Assembly: GCF_004664715.2 (NCBI RefSeq)
Contig: NC_051063.1
Location: 72,650,518 to 72,714,517, forward strand
Direction of reading: 5' to 3'
From: Peromyscus leucopus
Lineage: Eukaryota > Chordata > Mammalia > Rodentia > Cricetidae
DNA length: 64,000 nt
Shown: piece after piece, positions 45,383 to 58,394 of the stretch
Layout of the letters: every line of letters starts with the position of its first letter
Position numbering within the stretch: the stretch's first letter is position 1
Notes under the pieces: generated by a model
The model's database searches: none
What the model saw: only the letters and a program-made list of their open reading frames with translations
What the model was told of the DNA's origin: nothing
Translations under genes and position numbers: made by a program

Positions 45383-45418
45383 GTAGGTAGGTAGATAGGT
45401 AGGTAGATAGACAGACAA
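45080..45418. repeat. GATA tandem array with higher order
   Basis: About 340 bp of GATA/GACA/GGTA tetramers. A longer word, 'gataggtagatgataaatag' followed by 'atttgatagatag', recurs three times (near 45128, 45233 and 45298), so a larger unit was copied within the array. Confidence 0.95.
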
Positions 45419-45515
45419 TAGATTTACCTTGTGATGTGCAATATATGATCTGAGAGTTAATATTAGTAGTAAATTAGGAATAAAAGAACCCTTTTATGTT
45501 TACCTTAGCAGGGAA

Positions 45516-45877
45516 TGTAGCCGAAGTTTTCCTGTGTCCCAGCCTGCCAGCAGTCGGGACAAATCTCTCCCACTCGCATCCCCCAAGTAAACACACCAGA
45601 GACTCATATTACTTATAAACTGTATGGCCATGGCAGGCTGCTTGCTATCTGTTCTTATATATTAAATTAACCCATTTCTATTAATCTATACCTTGCCACG
45701 TGGCTCGTGGCTTACCGGTATCTTACATCATGCTTCTCCTCGTGGCAGCTGGCAGCATCTCTCTACCTCAGTTTTCCACCTCCCAGAACTCTCCTCTCTC
45801 CTTGTCCCACCTACACTATCCTTCCTGCCTGGCTAATGGCCAATCAGCATTTTATTTATCAATCAATCATAGCAACA
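45516..45877 (-). mobile_element. solo LTR (LTR1 group)
   Basis: Bounded by an exact 6-bp duplication 'agggaa' (45510-45515 and 45878-45883). On the plus strand it begins 'TGTAGCCGAAGTTTTCCTG' and ends 'catagcaACA'. It shares 'taccttgccacgtggctc' and 'aatggccaatcagcatttta' with 38135-38486. TG..CA ends and a 6-bp duplication fit a class II ERV reduced to one LTR by recombination. Confidence 0.9.
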
Positions 45878-46104
45878 AGGGAATAATGGAAGTGGTACTG
45901 CTTGGTAAGTTGCTGCCAACAAAACTGCCATAACTTTACTCATTTATTCATTGTTACTCAATGAATTCTGGTGTCATGGAAAAGCACAAACATGTTCCTC
46001 TATGTTTCTGACATAGCATGTTCATGGCAGTATAGGATCAAAGGGCTAGTGGGACAGTGATACAGGAGAGGGAAGATAAGCCTAAGAGCAGAGCATGGGG
46101 GAAG

Positions 46105-46388
46105 GTCACATATGGAGATGGATGGGAGGATGGTGGATGGGTGGATGATGGATAGATGGGTAGATGGTTGGATGATAAATGGGTAGATGGATGATAGATG
46201 GGTAGATGGATGATGGTGGATGGATGGATGGATGGATGGATGGATGGATGGATGGATGGATGGATGGATGTGTGGGTGGATGGATGGGTGGGTGGATGGA
46301 TGGATGGGTGGGTGGATGGATGGATGGATAGATTAGTAGATGGATGGATGAGTTAATAGATGGATAAAGGGTGGGTGAATAGATGGAC
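46105..46388. repeat. GGAT/GGGT tetramer array
   Basis: About 280 bp of 'atgg' and 'gtgg' tetramers, purest at 46208-46270. Confidence 0.95.
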
Positions 46389-47760
46389 ATATACAAAAAC
46401 CATACACAGCATTCTCACACATGCACACATATGCCATATGTATGTATATTTATAGTGTATGTGCATGTGTTTGGGTGAAGTGCTGGATATTCCATGCAGG
46501 GAGACACAGAGAAAGATCAATGGCAGCCAAATATTTGTGTTCAGAGAAGCTGAAAGGTACCTGAGCTCACGAGAAGAGGAAAGAGTGACCAGGAGAGGCT
46601 GGAGGGCCAGAAAGACAGAACCAAGCCTAAGCGATGCTTGTCAGGATAATGAGAGATGATGAAGGCTCTATCTGGGAGGAGGAGTGAGCAGAGAAGCTAG
46701 GCAGGGCCTCAAATCAGCAGAGCATGGAGAAGGCTTGGGTAGGGGATAGAGGAAAGAGGGACCAGGGTAGACTCCTGTAGAAGCCACATAGGCCATTTGG
46801 ACATTCTCCTAAGGCTCTATAACTAGGGCAGAGATACAAAGATGGAAATTCATAGGCTGGTATGAACTCATTCACCCCAGTGAGCAAGCCTTAGATACTT
46901 CCTGTTCATGTTGCCTGTGGATGGCTGCTGCTTGCTGTCTTAGGCCTCCACTTCCTGAGAACATGTTTGGAGTCATTTCCCAGACTTCCTTATGGACCTT
47001 TTGATCTGACTAGTGGGATATAAACAGAATCAAGATGGACATTTCAGACATGGCCCATCATGAACCTCCCCCCTACTGATGAGTGAGTGAAAAGGATCCC
47101 AAGGACACAGCAGGGAGGAATCACAAGATGGAAGGACCGTGGATGTTGAATGGCTACACAGAGCCAGGAGCACCCACCATCGCTGTGGCATGCTGAAGTG
47201 GGCTAAGGTGCCACAGTGCTGTGTGTGTTGCAGAAAGTGCCCTGGTTTGATTGTTAATAGCTCTGGTTCTTCCACTTCTGTGCCTTCAGGCTCCCTGCAG
47301 ATCCCTTCCTATATTCTTTCATACTCATTCTATCACCCGCAATCAAAGTTTAACTATGATCTACAAGCTAGAAGTGACCTTAGAGACCATTTCCCAAAAC
47401 CGAGGGCTCTAAGCCACCACACCAGCACGATGGTGCATCCAGGACGAGAAGCCAGGCCTCAGGCTCCTCCACTTGGCCCCTTTCTGTTGCTCTGGTATCT
47501 GTCTTGTGCAGAACATAATAAATCTGGATTCCTTTGATGGAGTGAAATGCACAGAGTCACCTCCAGGCATTGATTTTGCCCAGAGGACCCCCACACCAGC
47601 CCTGGGGGCTCAGAGTGGGGATCGATGGTGGGGTCTGGCTCTGCGGTTGTAAATTGCAGCCCGGGAAGGCATGCAGACCTGTTCGCTGGCAGTAAATTCA
47701 GCTCCGGCTAACAGCTCAGATTTTCTCCTTTGGTGATTCTACCTCATAGATCAGAGCTAA

Positions 47761-47762
<2 letters not shown>
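46389..47762. other. nothing recognised
   Basis: 1.4 kb of unassigned sequence. Open frames at 47030-47537 overlap on both strands without similarity. Confidence 0.35.

Positions 47763-47814
<52 letters not shown>
47763..47814. repeat. GA microsatellite
   Basis: Uninterrupted GA dinucleotides. Confidence 0.97.
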
Positions 47815-47817
<3 letters not shown>

Positions 47818-48435
47818 TCTTGTCTCATTTATTTTTCCTCAATAGTTTAAAGAAACTTGTAATTTTAAAACAATTTTTGAGTCCAGGAAGAGATGCCCTG
47901 GTAGTACAGGGGGCCACACACTCGGTCCAGGGTCCCCTGCTGTTAACGTTTTATATAGTCCAGTTATAAAGATAGGAATTAGCACTGGTACTGCCATGAA
48001 CTGAACTACAGACTGTGTTGGGACTACCTCAGTTTTCCACTAACATCCTTTTCTGTTCCAACCCCGGATACGGAGATCATCGTATCTCCTGTGTGTCTAC
48101 CGTCACTGAGCACTGCTGTCTTTCTGGGCTGGCATCGCCGTGACAGTTTGGAGTTTTACAGACTGCCCTTCGATTCGAGTTTGTCCCTTGGTTGGATGGT
48201 GACTGTGGGTTCCATGGGAAGGAGAATGCAAAGCCAAAGCACTCTTCTCTCTGCATCACCTCCAGGAGTGCACAGCACTGTGACTTATCACTAGGGACTG
48301 TCCCTTTACCTCCTGGGTAGTGTGGCATCGGCCAGGTCTCACCACTGAAGGATTCAGTAGTCTCTCTGGTCTAGTAGTGTCCTGCTCAGCCTGCCTCAGG
48401 GACCCCTGGAAGAAAGGGGAAACCCAGGGCAATTT
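47815..48435. other. nothing recognised
   Basis: Unassigned sequence. Confidence 0.3.
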
Positions 48436-48485
48436 TTTTTATTATTTGTTTGTTTGTTTGTTTATTTATTTATTTATTTATTTTA
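48436..48485. repeat. TTTG then TTTA tetramer run
   Basis: Five 'gttt' words switch to a run of 'attt' words. Confidence 0.9.
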
Positions 48486-48591
48486 TGATTTGTCTGTCAT
48501 CATCACGGCTGCTCATGGACAGGGAACAGTGGACAAAGAGCCAGGCTCAGAACTTCCTCTTTAAAAACAAACAAACAAACCAAAAAGCTAC

Positions 48592-48793
48592 TATAATTGT
48601 GTGTGTCTTTGTATCTGTGGCGGGGGAGGGTTATCTGCACATAAAATGCAGGAGCCAATGGAGGCCAGAGGTTTTGGATCCCCCTGGAGGTGGAAGCCAT
48701 TGTGAGTCACCTGACACAGTTCCTGAGAACCAAACTTGGGTCTTCGGCAAGAGCAGTATACACTCTTAACTGCTGAGCCATCTCTCCAGCCCC
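48592..48793 (-). mobile_element. B3-type SINE
   Basis: Antisense: 'ccaatggaggccagaggttt', 'ggatccccctggaggtgga', 'tcttcggcaagagcagtata', 'ctgctgagccatctctccag', ending 'cccc'. Confidence 0.85.
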
Positions 48794-49059
48794 CAGCTGA
48801 TCTCTTTTTAAGCACCTGGTGGAAGCTAGGGGTGCTGGAGGTCATCTCCTTGCTTCACTCTGGAATCAGAAAGAAAGAGAGACAAGAGTCCCCAAACCAG
48901 GCTTCTGGTTTTCTGGGGGAGTAGAGACTTGGTATTCTTTTGTTCTGCGAGGTTCAGGATAAAGCCGACAAGCAAAGAAAAGTGGCCAGTGTTGACCAGG
49001 GGTTGTTGCGTTTGTCACTGGACAGATGCTGGAGCCAGATGCTCCAACATTGGGGGCTT

Positions 49060-49147
49060 TGTTTGACTGATTTGGGGATCCTGGATGTGGGACAAGGAGC
49101 CTTGAGCACACTAGGCAAGTGCCCTGCCACTGAGCCACAGCCCTTCT
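49060..49147 (-). mobile_element. ID-type SINE head
   Basis: Antisense of a tRNA-Ala-derived ID head: 'acactaggcaagtgccctgc', 'cactgagccacagccc', after 'tttggggatcctggatgtgg'. Confidence 0.7.
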
Positions 49148-49889
49148 CCAATATGAAACTTCTTCAGTAAGCAGCACCCGGCAGAGCAAAGCATCCACTA
49201 AGGAGCAGCTTGCATTTGGGGATGCAGGTGACGGGTACCAGTGTGCCTGGCAGGAGTGACATCAACAGAGAGAGGCTGGATCTGAGGTCTGAGATCCAGC
49301 ACACTTACCATATTCACCACCTGGCCACAAGTGACCAGAGGGAGCCGGCCCTGTGTCTGGAATAATGTTCTCGGCTTTGGCTGTGTGTTAGAATCTCCCA
49401 GGGAATATCACAAGTACTAATTCCCTAAGCGCTGCCTGGAAGATGACTTCATTTGTGTTCAGGGGACCAGGAATGCAGCTGTGTTTAAAAGCTCCCTTGA
49501 TGAGTGTTCTGTTGGACTAACATTGCAAACCAACTGGCCGACTCCTTGGAGTGTGGTCCTCCTGCTAGCCCCCAGAAACAGAAAGAGGAGCCTGGGGCTG
49601 CCCCACCCTGCTCCAATCCCCCTCCTTACACCTCCCCTCTCATTTTCTCTCTTCTCTCAGGTGGAATTTTAACCCACCTTTGAGGTTCCTCCTCTGCCAA
49701 GACTCAGGTCAACCCACCTGAGCAGCAGGTGGAGTGACCGGCAAGAGGCTCTGGCCACAGTATTTTCACTATTTCTGCTTTCTATTGCTCTTGGCAGAGA
49801 ATCTTCTGGGAGATTGGAAGGACAGAGACTTGACCCCTGCTCTGTACTACTTCCCAAACCTTCCAAGTTTACTCTGCAAAGTACATTTC
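49148..49889. other. nothing recognised
   Basis: Unassigned sequence. Confidence 0.3.
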
Positions 49890-49995
49890 TGGGCCTTTTA
49901 GGTGTTTGAAGAGGCTGTACATCAGAAAGGGTAGGCAGTCTGCCCAAGTTCACACATCATGAAGTCCATCTGTGAGGCAGATACTGGATGGCATC
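49890..49995 (-). mobile_element. MIR-like fragment
   Basis: 'gcagtctgcccaagttcaca' and 'gtccatctgtgaggcagata' follow the antisense MIR core loosely. Confidence 0.45.
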
Positions 49996-50061
49996 CTTCC
50001 AGCTCTGAACCCTTTTCCTGTCATGGAAACTGTGTTTGTCCTCTGCCTTTCCCCCTTATGG

Positions 50062-50086
50062 GATTTTTGGTTTGTTTTGTTTATTA

Positions 50087-50138
<52 letters not shown>

Positions 50139-50306
50139 GTGGGTGGATATGTGGCACAGGCAATCCATGGCACATGTGTGGTGATCAGAGAACTGTGTGG
50201 AATTGGTTCTCTCTTTTTATCTTTTTGTGGGTTCCGTGAACCAACTCAGGCCATCTGGATTTCCTGGCCAGCTCCTTTACCCTCTGAGCCACCTCACCAA
50301 CCCCGT
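50062..50306 (-). mobile_element. B3-like SINE with GT tail
   Basis: GT microsatellite (50090-50137), then 'gtgatcagagaactgtgtgg', 'aattggttctctctttttat', 'ggccagctcctttaccctct', 'gagccacctcaccaacccc' as head complement. Confidence 0.75.
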
Positions 50307-50993
50307 CCTCTGTTTTTGATCAAACCAACCTGATTAGATTTTTACTGAAAGTAAAAAATAATGAGTGGTGAGATTTAAGTCCTGATGGGACTAGGAATCA
50401 GCATGACTGCCCTATCCTGAGGGCTTCCTGGGCCAGGTCTGCTGCTGCTGGCTACCTGCCTGGCTTTGCCGTCAAGTCGGTGGGATGGAAATAAGCCCAA
50501 CGACCCTGGGAAAACATCAGAGGTGAGGTATGCCAAACCCCCTTATGTGACTTCCTTCAAAGTCACCTCGAATACGTTTTTCAGCCCCTGGCCTCCTTCC
50601 TCAACTCTCTCCAGGTGTCAGCACCCACAGTTCCCCTGCTCTTACTCTGGGTGAGTTCCACTTTCTGGAACATGCCACTCGCATGATGTAATGGTCACCT
50701 TGAGGACAGAACTTGGGGCAGAAACCTCCAGATCACAACTCAGGACCAGGGCAGAGTCCCCATCCCCATGGCATGTTCCCTGAGCCTGTCTGGGCAAAGA
50801 GGGATCACAGTGAGGCACTGAAGTAGCTACTGTCCCAGGTCACCCTGTGCACCCAGAGGACAAGGATGAGAGCTACCCAGCGCTTTCCCTGGGCCAGCCC
50901 AACAGGCTCACGTGAATACCACCCGAAGTTTCAGTTATAGACACCCACTTGAGGGATGGAAGCAAGGTCTTCAGACCAAGGGCATTGACAAAA
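50307..50993. other. nothing recognised
   Basis: Unassigned sequence. Confidence 0.3.
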
Positions 50994-50999
50994 TACCCT

Positions 51000-51426
51000 T
51001 GTAGACTGAAGTTTCTCGGTCCCGCCCGGTCCTGCCTGTGCAGCAGCCGTTTTTATAAAATAATCACCCAGAGGCTTAATATTAATTAATTAATAATTAA
51101 TTAATTAATTAAACTGTTTGGTCTATGGCTCAGGCTTATTGCTAGCTAGCCATTACATCTTAAATTAACCCATTTCTATTCATCTATGTATTGCCACTTG
51201 TCTCGTGGCTTTACCTGTATTCTATTACATCTTGTTCCCCTGGTGGCTCACAGTGTCTCCCTGACTCTGCCTTTCTTCTCCCTGTATCTCTCTTGGATTT
51301 TCTGCATGGCTATATCCTGTGTTGCCATAGGCCAAAAACAAAAAACAAAAAAAAACCCAGCATTTTTTTAATTAACCAATAGTAGCAACACATATTCACA
51401 GCATACAGAAAGACCATCCCACAGCA
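51000..51426 (-). mobile_element. solo LTR related to LTR1
   Basis: On the plus strand it begins 'TGTAGACTGAAGTTTCTC' and ends 'gaccatcccacaGCA'. It shares 'taaattaacccatttctatt' with 45516-45877, and it holds a TTAA microsatellite (51082-51115) and an A-rich stretch (51336-51356). Flanking hexamers 'taccct' and 'catcct' agree at 4 of 6 bases. Confidence 0.75.
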
Positions 51427-53504
51427 CATCCTGAATCTAAGCACCAGGCACCTTTTCTCACTAGAGTTGAGAAGCACAGCCTGAACCCTGGGTCTCCATA
51501 AAGGACCTGCAGCTTCAGGCTCACCGGGAGGCTTATTAGAAGGGTAAATTCACAGGACAAACCAGTCCCACTCAACCAGAAGCTCAGTAGAATGTAACAA
51601 CCTGTCTTACCCAGGCTTCCAGGAAGGAACCCTACTTGGAGCACTTCTCTGCCTCCACATAGCCTGCTCTAACTACTGCACCCCGTAGCTGTCAGTAAGA
51701 TGAGCATCCCAGGAAGCAGCCCACCAGAGGATCAAGTCCAGTCTGAGAGAGTCATCTTCTGCAAAGGGCCTCTCAGACCCCAGTCAGGAAGATGGGCATC
51801 TTGCATTCATGTTGAAACCCACACCAGGACTCACTTAACTCACAAAGAACTTACCTGCAAGTTCTTTGAGGGGGTTCACCAGAAACTAGGAGAACAGCCA
51901 GGCTCAGGACTTTCTCTGGCTCCTTCCAAGGCCCAGCATCCTGGAGAACAGCATGACTAGATGTGACAAGCAGTGAGCCTTGGGTGTGTTCCCAAGTGAC
52001 GGGCATCTCTAGAAGGCCAAGTGATTAAATTCTCCAAGATCTGAAAGTATATGTATATGCCGTGACCTGTGGAACCATTCCACAGTGACCAGAGTTCCCG
52101 TTAGCATCCATGTGTGCATGTGTATCTACATCAATAAAAACTCAGGCCCCAGGTTTATTCACTTAATTGCACACCCTCTGAGGTCCCAACACCTAGGAAA
52201 CTGATAACTGGAGCTGGTGAGCCAAGACCTTATTAGCAGACAACTTGATACTCTACCAAATGCACATGAGGCCACAAAGTAGGTCCCCAAGCCCATCTGG
52301 CAGCAAGCCTGACCCCTTCTCTGGGTTCCCTTCTCATCCCAGAGACTCACAAATGGGGCTTCTTGCTGAGACCGAAGGTCAGAAGAACCAGGCTTGGACA
52401 GGCCTAAGCAGATGGCCATCCTCTGGATTGTCCCTGACCACACTGTGTAGATTGACTGTCCCCTAGAGAACCATCACCACCTATGGACTCATTCAGCTCC
52501 ATAGAGGTGAGCACAGCGTCCTCCTGCCTGCTGGGTCCCCCAGTGCCCGGTGACTCCTTGTCCTCCTTCAGATCCTGCTCATCAAGGGACCCCATCTGTT
52601 GTGGAGCCCTAAGGCTCAGAACTTTCTGTTCCAGACCAGCTAGTACTCTGGCATTCCAGTGTTGCTGTGACAACTGGCCAGAACCAGAGTGGATTGCAAC
52701 AGCCACAACCCACTTCCTGAGGCCAGAGTCTAAAGTTAAGATGTCCCCAGGCCTGTGCTCCCTGTCAAGGCTCACGGTGGTTCCAGCCTTTTGGCATGGT
52801 TAAGACACTGTCACCTACAAGGTTCAGGCTTGGGAACTCACAATGGAGGTATTTTTAAAAATCACATCATTTTAAGTCAGTTTACAGCTTTGGGTTGGGC
52901 CAAAGCACTGTCATTTTCAGCTCCATGCACCCCCAGGGTGCCGTGTTGGACAAACCTGCTAGGAGAAATTTTTTTTACTCTCTCCTCCTGGTGGCTCAGA
53001 AATCCCTTGCTTCCAATGCCTTGCTCCGGCATCTGCATCCTTTCAAATGCTTCCTGTCTTCCTTGTGTGTCTGGTCCCCTGTCCAAACACCCTCTTTCTC
53101 TTCTTGGATGAGGATGCTGGTGACGGGATTGGGCCCGCTTGGCTCTAAGGTGCCTTTAGCTTAACCAAGTTATATCCTGCAGAGACAGCGTCTGTTTCCA
53201 AAGTCCCACAGGTAGGTCCTGAGGCCTGGGATCCTTAAATCTCAGAGGACACAAGTCACATCACAGCTGCAACTGTGTCTCATCCAGTCCCTGGGCACAT
53301 GTGCAGAGTAGTTCACCCCTTGGTGGTCCAGAGGCCCTTGTTGGCTGCCTCCTGGCCTCTGTCAGTCTTCCTTCTTCCGTCTTCAGGGTGTGTGAAGAAT
53401 TATTTTTTCAGTACCCTGTGGCTGTCACAGGGTCCCCTGAGCACCATCACAGTTTCCAGAACATTCCCCCGCCCCATGTCATCATGTGATAAGAATCATT
53501 GACT
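51427..53504. other. nothing recognised
   Basis: 2 kb of unassigned, fairly GC-balanced sequence. Open frames at 52404-52803 lie on both strands and are not supported by similarity or splice context. Confidence 0.35.
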
Positions 53505-53511
53505 TCTTGGT

Positions 53512-53605
53512 GCAGATGTGGAAACTGAGGCACAGGAGGCAAGTGGCTTGCCTAATGTCACACAATTAAAAGGCTTATCTAGGTCTTCAGAAGCGAAGCC
53601 CGGAG
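53512..53605 (-). mobile_element. MIR SINE
   Basis: Antisense MIR core: 'gtggaaactgaggcacagga', 'gtggcttgcctaatgtcaca', 'caattaaaaggcttatctag'. Confidence 0.8.
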
Positions 53606-55179
53606 TTTCTGTTGATCTTGGTCTCTGTGACATCGAATGGAGAATCCCTCTAGGGTGGAGGCCAGGCTCCCTGGGGGCCGGGCTCATGACAAGCCCTTTG
53701 ATTAAAAAAGGATCAGCTCTCACAGATGTATAGGAGACGGAGATGGTAAAGCAGCCCTGCCCTCTCTATCCTCTGCCGTCTATGCCCACACATGGGCTGA
53801 GGTGTCTGAAAACACATGGATGAGGTGTCATGAGACTATTTCAGGACATAAATATCCTCCGGAGAGCCTGTGCCCTACCGCTCGGATTGTTATGGCAATC
53901 CTTCGCATTCCTTAGCATCTGCTGTTCAGAATGTTTCAAACCTTGAATAGGGAATGACGTTTGGGCATAAATCAGCAGTGGATCACAGCCTTGCCTCCTC
54001 TGGGCCCTGGGCTGCCTCGTGTGTTCTCTCAGTTGCTGAGGTAGTAGTTATTTTAAGTGCTACTTGGTTTAAAAGCCTGGTGACAGATCGGTGGCTTTTC
54101 TGTATGTGGTGGGTCATTTGTGTGACTGATTTTATGACTCCCACTGCCTGCTGAAGGACGGCTCTGGACAGGTGGAAGCAGCGAGCTCTAAGGTCAGCGG
54201 GCAGTGGCCTGAGCCCACATTGTTTCCTTCCAACTGACTGGCAAGCAGCTAGACCTGGCCAGCAAAGAAATAAATGGGAATAAATAAAGAGGAACACTGG
54301 TAGGATTCTGGAGTCTGATGTTAAGTCTTTCTCACTGGATGCGGAGTTTGGTGACTGGCAGCCGTTGGCTGACAGACTCCTCCAGACAGCCACAGGCTGC
54401 TGTTGCAGCTGTAGGTGCTCAGGGCCTCCCTGTGTGCTCCTCCCAGATGGCCAACAGAAGAGGGAGAAGGTATGGCTGCCTCGCTTCTGCAGCTCACACA
54501 GGCCCGCCAGCCCGGTCAGAAGCTTGACTTACCTTTGTCACTCCAGAGGGACAGACTTGTGTTTACCACCAGCCGGCAGCCTTAGCTGTCAGAGTGGGTA
54601 TGCCCGTGTGCCCCTGTCCTGAACTGTGGCCACTGGGACAGAGGACTCTCTCACTCCAGATGGGAATGAACCTGTCCAAACTCCATTACACGTGACTCTC
54701 ACTGTTTCCATTCCCTGGTTATTGAGCACCCCTGTGGGCCCTGACCGAGAGCTTTTTGTTCCATCCTTAACCCTAGAACTGCAGCAAAATGACAGGAGCC
54801 ATTCTGGCCAGTGTCCCACGGAACCTGTTTCTCAGGAGGACCCAGTGACCTGTCTGCCACTTGTGTCTTGTAGAGAGATTCCCTGGTCCACAGCACAGTC
54901 CTGTCCTCTACCATCCACAGGAGCTGAGGACATGCTGTCTGCCTTAGTCTTTTGTCTGCTGTCTGGCTGGGCCACCTACTGAGCACCCCATCCCCACAAG
55001 AACTGCCAAGGCTCTGAACAGAAGGAAAACTCCCCAAATCCAGCACCCACCTCCCTCAGTGAGGATGTCAGGAGGAAAGGAGTCTGAGACCATTGGCAGC
55101 ACTCAAGATACAGAAGGAACTGACAGACATCTGCCCAGTGGGAAAAGATACCCTATAGAAAGCTGAAAAGTGCTCCCGT
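53606..55179. other. unassigned, single-copy-like
   Basis: No repeat recognised. 53870-54000 includes 'ttgttatggcaatcc', close to an RFX/X-box half-palindrome. Frames at 54626-55046 are not supported as exons. Confidence 0.4.
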
Positions 55180-55235
55180 GGCTTTTAAAATATCAAACTG
55201 AAAATGTCAAGCTTCATCCGAGAGAAAAGACAAAT

Positions 55236-55392
55236 TGTGGAAATTCCACATCATGGAATATTGTATGACAACAAAACCATCAGACTAAAACTCCATGTAT
55301 CGATTCAGGTAAGTCTATGAATGATATTGAGTGAAACACCCATCATGTTGTGTGGAAGAATGCATACAGTATGATGTCACACTGAAAACCTA
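55236..55392 (+). mobile_element. old L1 3' fragment
   Basis: Sense wording of an ancient L1 near the end of ORF2: 'catcatggaatattgtatga', 'ttgagtgaaacacccatc', 'gcatacagtatgatgtcac'. Confidence 0.65.
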
Positions 55393-56162
55393 AAACCTAA
55401 GCAGAGAGGACCTTGCTTTCCACATCTGGAGTCACTGAAGAGCACAAGAGAGAAGCAAGATGATGAGGTTCCAAACTCTGTTCTGAGGCATGAGGCTGCC
55501 CTTAAAGACAGGACCTTAGGGATGGGGCTGTCACCCTCCTCCTGATGTCAGGCAAACTTGTCACTCTTATAAGTGAACCATTTGGCTCTGCTCAGCCCCA
55601 GCTCTCCTTCTGTGCTTTGGACAAGCTTCCTGTCTAATGAGAGCATTTCTAGTGAAAGGGACTGACAGCATCCATTGGTTAATGATGAAAACTGGCCTTT
55701 AAAGAACCAGGCAGAGCACCCAGCGCATGGCGCCTACCAAATCAATAGTCAGAGATATCCAACATAGATGACATCATCCAAAATAACCAAAAATCAGCAC
55801 GGTAGTATCCAAAGAATCATGGGTTTACTCAGGAACAGTAGAATATGGCTGTGGAAGCCCATAGGCCATAGTAAAGCATGCATGTCTTCAAAAAGGCTGA
55901 AGCAAGTTCATGGAAACAAAAGTTAAGAGGTTTGCCGCAGGAATTCTGAAACAGTCACAATGATAAATACCAAGGATTTCTGGCCAGCGGGTATCTTGGT
56001 ACAGGAACTTGATGCATGAGGTTTTGGTGGCCTTCGTGTGGCATGTCCTTCCAGCAGTCTTTTGTGATATCAGATAATTGTGCATAAGAACTCTTTCTTG
56101 TAACCTCCTGGCTTCATTGACTTAGCTTTGATAGAGAAAACACAAGGAACTCCGGTTTAAGC
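55393..56162. other. nothing recognised
   Basis: Unassigned; part may be an old retroelement. Confidence 0.3.
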
Positions 56163-56380
56163 TTTTTGATTTTTATTTTATGTGTATGAGCATTTTGCCT
56201 ACATGTGTGCATGTGTATCACATGAGTGCATTGTCCAAAAGAGACAGAAGAGGGGATTTGAACCACTGAAACTAGAGTTGCTGGTGGTTATGAGCCACCA
56301 TGTAGGTGCTGGGAACTGAACCTGGGTCCTCTGCAAGAGCAGACGTATTCCTAACCACAGAGCCATCTCTCCAGCCCCCC
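56163..56380 (-). mobile_element. B3-type SINE
   Basis: Antisense: 'atttttattttatgtgtatg', 'ctggtggttatgagccacca', 'gctgggaactgaacctgggt', 'cctctgcaagagcagacgta', 'agagccatctctccagcccc'. Confidence 0.9.
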
Positions 56381-58394
56381 AAGGAAGTGCTATGCTCCTG
56401 AGGAAGTTCACATTTCCTTCACAGTGTGTAAGAAGTGACTTTGTAGGCTTTGGTGTGTGCTATGGGGCTGGGGAAGGCCAGAATCTACCACGCATGGAAT
56501 AATTCTGTGTCTCTAAGCATCGCAACCAGAGGGCGTGGAAACCCTGAGACAGTATTGGCATGAGTACCTGAATCTGGCTCTTTCAAACCCAAGGTGGGAG
56601 ATGTCTCAGCTCCTAAAGATAAAATGTCCCCCCTCTCTACCTTTCCCTCCTATTCAGATCTCAAGGGATAGATGGGCTTCATTGAATCAGATTAGAAAAA
56701 CACATGAATGAGTCAAATCCCCTGTGTGACCCTCCCCACATAGTTACCCGGTCAATCCCTTGCACGGTTCCAACCCGAATGGAAGAAGAGCTGAAGGGCT
56801 CTGTGGTCCAAAAGCCCCGTTGCCCTAGGCCATTGCCCCCAGGCCTCCTCCCCTCTCCTGCCCCTCTCATGGCTCCAGCCTTGCTGACCTCCTGCATGCT
56901 CCTTAGGCAGGCTGGGTGGGTACTGTCTCTAGGGCTCAGAGCTTGCTGCACTATCCTCCTGGAATCTTGTTCCCTACATGTCAGGGTGGTTTCCTCCACC
57001 CTTCCTATCTCTACCCAAATGTCACCTTCGCCACATACCTGCCCCCACTGACCCCTCAAATGCGGCCCCCTCCCCTTCTACTTCTCAGCCCTTTCCCCGC
57101 TCAGTTTGTATCTTAGCTTTTCCTCGAGGAACGAGCTGGTTTCCTTTTTGATTGCGCATGAGCTTCGGGAACACGGGGCTATACATGGAAGCCCCTCTGT
57201 GGTGAGCAGAGGAGATACCTGTCTGCTGAGTAGTGAAAAAGCTGAGGAAAGACCCTTGGCCACACGGAGTGGAGTCTGCACTCTCAACAGGAAGCTTCCA
57301 CAGACCCAGCTCTGTAGGCCAGGGAGCTTCAAGAGTGATGAGAGAGGGGTGTATACAGCTCAACTTCTCCACTCCTACACAGCTCGGAGTCCCTCCCAAC
57401 CCCCCACCCCCCGCGTAGGCAATGGTGCCACCCACAGTGGACTGGGGCTTCCAATATCAACTGATTTCATTCAGATAGTCTCCCACAGAACGACCCCATG
57501 AAAACCACCTCGCATCGAGACTCCCTTCTCAGGTAATTATTCTAGATTATATCCAGTGGACGATTAAAGCTAACCACCCTACACCTTCATCCCTGTTGGG
57601 AACTGTGAGGGTGAAAAGGGAGCAGGGGAGGAAGAGAGGAAGAGGAAGAGGAGCCGGGAAGAAGCTCCAATTGTCTGAGTAGGGACTGCACAGGGAACAT
57701 GGAAGGAAGGAGACCCCAGTTGTGCTGTGTGTGATGTGCAGTCACTGAGCCTGGGTGATTGAGGACCCAAAAACTAGTTGTCTTTGAGAAAATTCCTAGT
57801 GTCTCTGTGCCCTGCGTCCTCACTAGGAATAGGGGAACAACACAGATGGAAATACTTGGTGCACAAGGGTGGTGCTCAGCAGATAGGCACATGCGCCCAG
57901 GTGGGCTTGGGAAATGCTACCCGTACCAGCACCACTGTGCCTCAGTGCTCCCATTCAGCAGGTCAGGAAAAACACAGGCCCATCCCCTTGGCTCATTTGC
58001 TCCCGGCTACTGCTCACCCCCACCCCCTCTAACCAAACCTTTACGGTGCTCCCACACTCGAGACTGGAATGCTGGATCCTGGAAGTCCCTCCAGTCTCCA
58101 GATCCTCAGGGATCTCCTCTTCCACTGCTGGCCCAGTAACAGCACTGGGGATAGCTGACTTCTGGGCATGGGGACTCTGGCACCAGCCATGTCTAGATTT
58201 TACCCTTACTGTTCCTTCTAGCTGGAGCAATTCTTTCCCCAGAACAAATGCCCTCCACGGCTCGCCCCAGGACCTCTCCCAGTTACTGCCTCCCATATCC
58301 CTGTCTCATATTTAATCCTCCCTGCTCCCTTTACACCTGACTTACCATCTTTTGCATATTGGGACACAACATACTTGAGTTCCATTGTTTATTT
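56381..58394. other. nothing recognised
   Basis: 2 kb without named repeats. Overlapping frames on both strands at 56679-57059 and 57085-57501 show no recognisable protein. Confidence 0.35.

Noticed and set aside
45035..45418. Tyr/Leu/Ser-rich 127-codon frame; also a CRISPR-like regular pattern
   Set aside because: The pattern is a GATA tetramer array. There are no unique spacers, and CRISPR does not occur in a rodent genome.
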